Source of the DNA: Candidatus Rokuibacteriota bacterium
GTDB taxonomy: Bacteria; Methylomirabilota; Methylomirabilia; Rokubacteriales; CSP1-6
Direction of reading: 5' to 3'
DNA length: 6,324 bases
Assembly (NCBI GenBank): GCA_003221435.1
Contig: QHRS01000231.1
Coordinates: 1 to 6,324 of the forward strand
Part shown: piece after piece, positions 5,933 through 6,324 of the stretch
How the letters are laid out: the number at the start of each line of letters is the position of its first letter
Numbering within the stretch: position 1 is the first letter of the stretch
The notes under the pieces: generated by a model
What the model was told of the DNA's origin: nothing
Databases searched by the model: none
What the model saw: only the letters and a program-made list of their open reading frames with translations
Made by a program: the position numbers and the translations under genes

Positions 5933-6324
5933 GGGCGTGCGCCGCCGCCAAACATCATCCGCCGGCGGTTCGCGGCCCTCGTGAAGGGCCCGGTAGACGC
6001 TCTCGAGCTGGCGCACCATGCGCTCGGCGGAGAACTCCCCGACCCGCTCGAGCCCCGCGGCCCCCATCGCGCGGGCGCGCAGCGGATCGGCCGCGAGCGC
6101 CGCGAGCCGGTCGGCCATCGCGGCGTGGTCCCCGACCTCGACCAGGAATCCGCTCACCCCTTCGCGGATGGCGTCGGCGGCGCCGTCCACGCGCGTGGCG
6201 ACGATCGGCAGCCCGGCCGCCATCGCCTGGGGGAACACCCGGGGCAGGCCCTCCCAGCGCGAGGCGAGCGCGAAAACGTCGAATGCTGACATCAGCTCGG
6301 GTACATCGCGGCGCAGCCCCAGCA
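5927..6324 (-). CDS. Glycosyltransferase, GT4 family (group 1), C-terminal part only
   Basis: This is the last 131 residues of a gene that enters from the right edge; the N-terminal donor/acceptor half is outside the window. The fragment begins LGLRRDVPELMSAFDVFALAS, the usual GT-B C-terminal domain run (V-x-x-L-x-x-x-D-V-F-x-x-x-S). The nucleotide-sugar binding block EGLPRVFPQAMAAGLPIVAT and VDGAADAI follow, then GVSGFLVEVGDHAAMADRL and a C-terminal helix region. In the E-x7-E signature the first Glu is present (EGLP) but the second is Gln (PQAMAAG), a variant seen in some GT4 members. It likely adds a sugar to the growing exopolysaccharide on the cytoplasmic side of the membrane. Donor and linkage cannot be read from the fragment. 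The stop lies within the -35 box of P2. The internal ATG (MSAF, 6292) is not a start. Confidence 0.88.
   Translation of the reverse strand, partial: LGLRRDVPELMSAFDVFALASRWEGLPRVFPQAMAAGLPIVATRVDGAADAIREGVSGFLVEVGDHAAMADRLAALAADPLRARAMGAAGLERVGEFSAERMVRQLESVYRALHEGREPPADDVWRRRTPG

Overview
The window is a compact, high-GC stretch (roughly two-thirds G+C by eye) in which every supportable gene lies on the minus strand. It is part of a bacterial exopolysaccharide/capsule locus. High GC, GTG and CTG starts, GTGA stop/start overlaps and a non-lipoprotein SLBB export protein fit a Gram-negative, GC-rich bacterium of environmental type (Gemmatimonadota, Eisenbacteria or a similar deep-branching group would fit). 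The sequence alone does not settle the taxon.

In the direction of transcription (right to left) the layout is: (1) the C-terminal end of a GT4-type glycosyltransferase, cut by the right window edge; (2) a promoter-like element whose -35 box overlaps that gene's stop codon; (3) an unrecognised secreted protein, rich in aromatic and acidic residues, that looks like a (beta/alpha)-barrel sugar-active enzyme; (4) a 157-base intergenic region with a second promoter-like element matching the first at 20 positions; (5) a four-gene translationally coupled operon: UDP-glucose 6-dehydrogenase family protein, short RmlC-like cupin, dTDP-glucose 4,6-dehydratase (RmlB), and a Wza-type polysaccharide export protein that runs off the left edge.

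The parts make sense together. The dehydrogenase would supply a UDP-uronic acid, RmlB plus the cupin would supply a dTDP-6-deoxy-4-keto sugar or its epimer, the glycosyltransferase would assemble the glycan, and the SLBB protein would carry it across the outer membrane. The unknown secreted protein may trim or modify the polymer (inference). rmlA and rmlD are not in the window.

Most notable are the apparent CTG start codon of the dehydrogenase gene (no ATG/GTG/TTG in frame before its Rossmann motif, but a well-placed Shine-Dalgarno upstream of CTG), the pair of near-identical promoter-like elements, the uncharacterised secreted protein, and an arginine-rich tail on the dehydrogenase. I saw no RNA genes, CRISPR arrays or mobile elements. 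No gene-free stretch exceeds 300 bases.
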